From positions 1 to 13,902 of the forward strand of contig CBDVAK010000068.1 of NCBI GenBank assembly GCA_965371945.1: a stretch of DNA of 13,902 bases, written 5' to 3'. Below are positions 13,783 to 13,902 of the stretch, one piece after another; the stretch's first letter is position 1; each line of letters begins with the position of its first letter. Position numbers and translations under genes: made by a program. This DNA is from CBDVAK01 sp965371945. GTDB lineage: Bacteria; Pseudomonadota; Gammaproteobacteria; Competibacterales; JAHEDQ01. Below the pieces are notes generated by a model, which saw only the letters and a list, made by a program, of their open reading frames with translations, ran no database searches and was not told the origin of the DNA.

Positions 13783-13902
13783 GTAGCTGTTCAGATCGCC
13801 TCTGACGGGCTTCAGAGCAAGGCAAAAGGGCGCAGTTTGCAGGCGTAAACGAGCACTTTGAACGCAGCTCTGGAGCCCGTCAGGGGTGAGCTGGACAGCT
13901 AC
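13783..13902. repeat. Long imperfect inverted repeat (MITE-like or palindromic repeat), reaching the window edge
   Basis: The left arm begins GTAGCTGTTCAG at 13783, and the reverse complement of the window end begins GTAGCTGTCCAG. The two arms agree at 31 of 36 positions, including an uninterrupted CTGACGGGCT. The roughly 48-nt centre contains a smaller stem (GTTTGC/GTAAAC). The element starts 17 nt after the M20 stop, has no ORF, and may continue past base 13902. When transcribed it would form a long hairpin that could also end the operon, though no T-run is visible. It could be a miniature transposable element, a REP/ERIC-like repeat, or a terminator. Confidence 0.7.

Overview
The window is high-GC bacterial DNA, tightly packed with genes on both strands. 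A TRAP transporter, a NodI/NodJ-type exporter, a short cold-shock protein and many kinase/STAND/WD40 domains together suggest a proteobacterium, most likely a gammaproteobacterium. That placement is inferred from gene content and composition; no rRNA or other marker gene is present.

Layout. Positions 1-1365 hold the last codons of an upstream gene (probably the TRAP small permease) and a complete TRAP large permease, dctM. Facing it on the minus strand is an ABC exporter pair (permease 1404-2183, ATPase 2176-3090) whose genes overlap by 8 nt. A divergent metallo-beta-lactamase-fold hydrolase (3217-3894) converges on a minus-strand cold-shock protein (3997-4212), with a strong hairpin between them.

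The central 6 kb is the most interesting part. It holds a cytoplasmic class III nucleotide cyclase fused to an FHA phosphothreonine-binding domain (4469-5362, TTG start), a small exported protein of unknown function (5547-6002), and 17 nt later a 1475-residue protein (6020-10447, GTG start). That protein joins a Ser/Thr kinase, a STAND-type NTPase, one membrane helix and fourteen WD40 blades, enough for two seven-bladed propellers. Read together, the three genes look like a transmembrane signalling unit. The propellers, probably periplasmic, would sense something. The kinase would phosphorylate itself or a partner, the FHA domain would read that phosphate, and the cyclase would change cyclic-nucleotide output. 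This wiring is inferred from domain content and gene order.

The right end holds a compact operon behind a good sigma70-like promoter (10510-10538): an ArgC/LysY-family reductase, an acetylglutamate-kinase-family enzyme and an M20 peptidase of the carboxypeptidase G2 type, joined by 1-nt and 4-nt overlaps. It looks like the middle and deacylation steps of an N-protected ornithine/arginine-type (or lysine-type) pathway. The last 120 bp is a long imperfect inverted repeat that reaches the window edge and resembles a MITE or another palindromic repeat element.

No stretch over 300 bases lacks a gene. The longest gaps are 4213-4468 (cold-shock leader and divergent start region), 5363-5546 (no confident signal seen) and 13766-13902 (the inverted repeat). 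No tRNA, rRNA, CRISPR array or transposase was seen.
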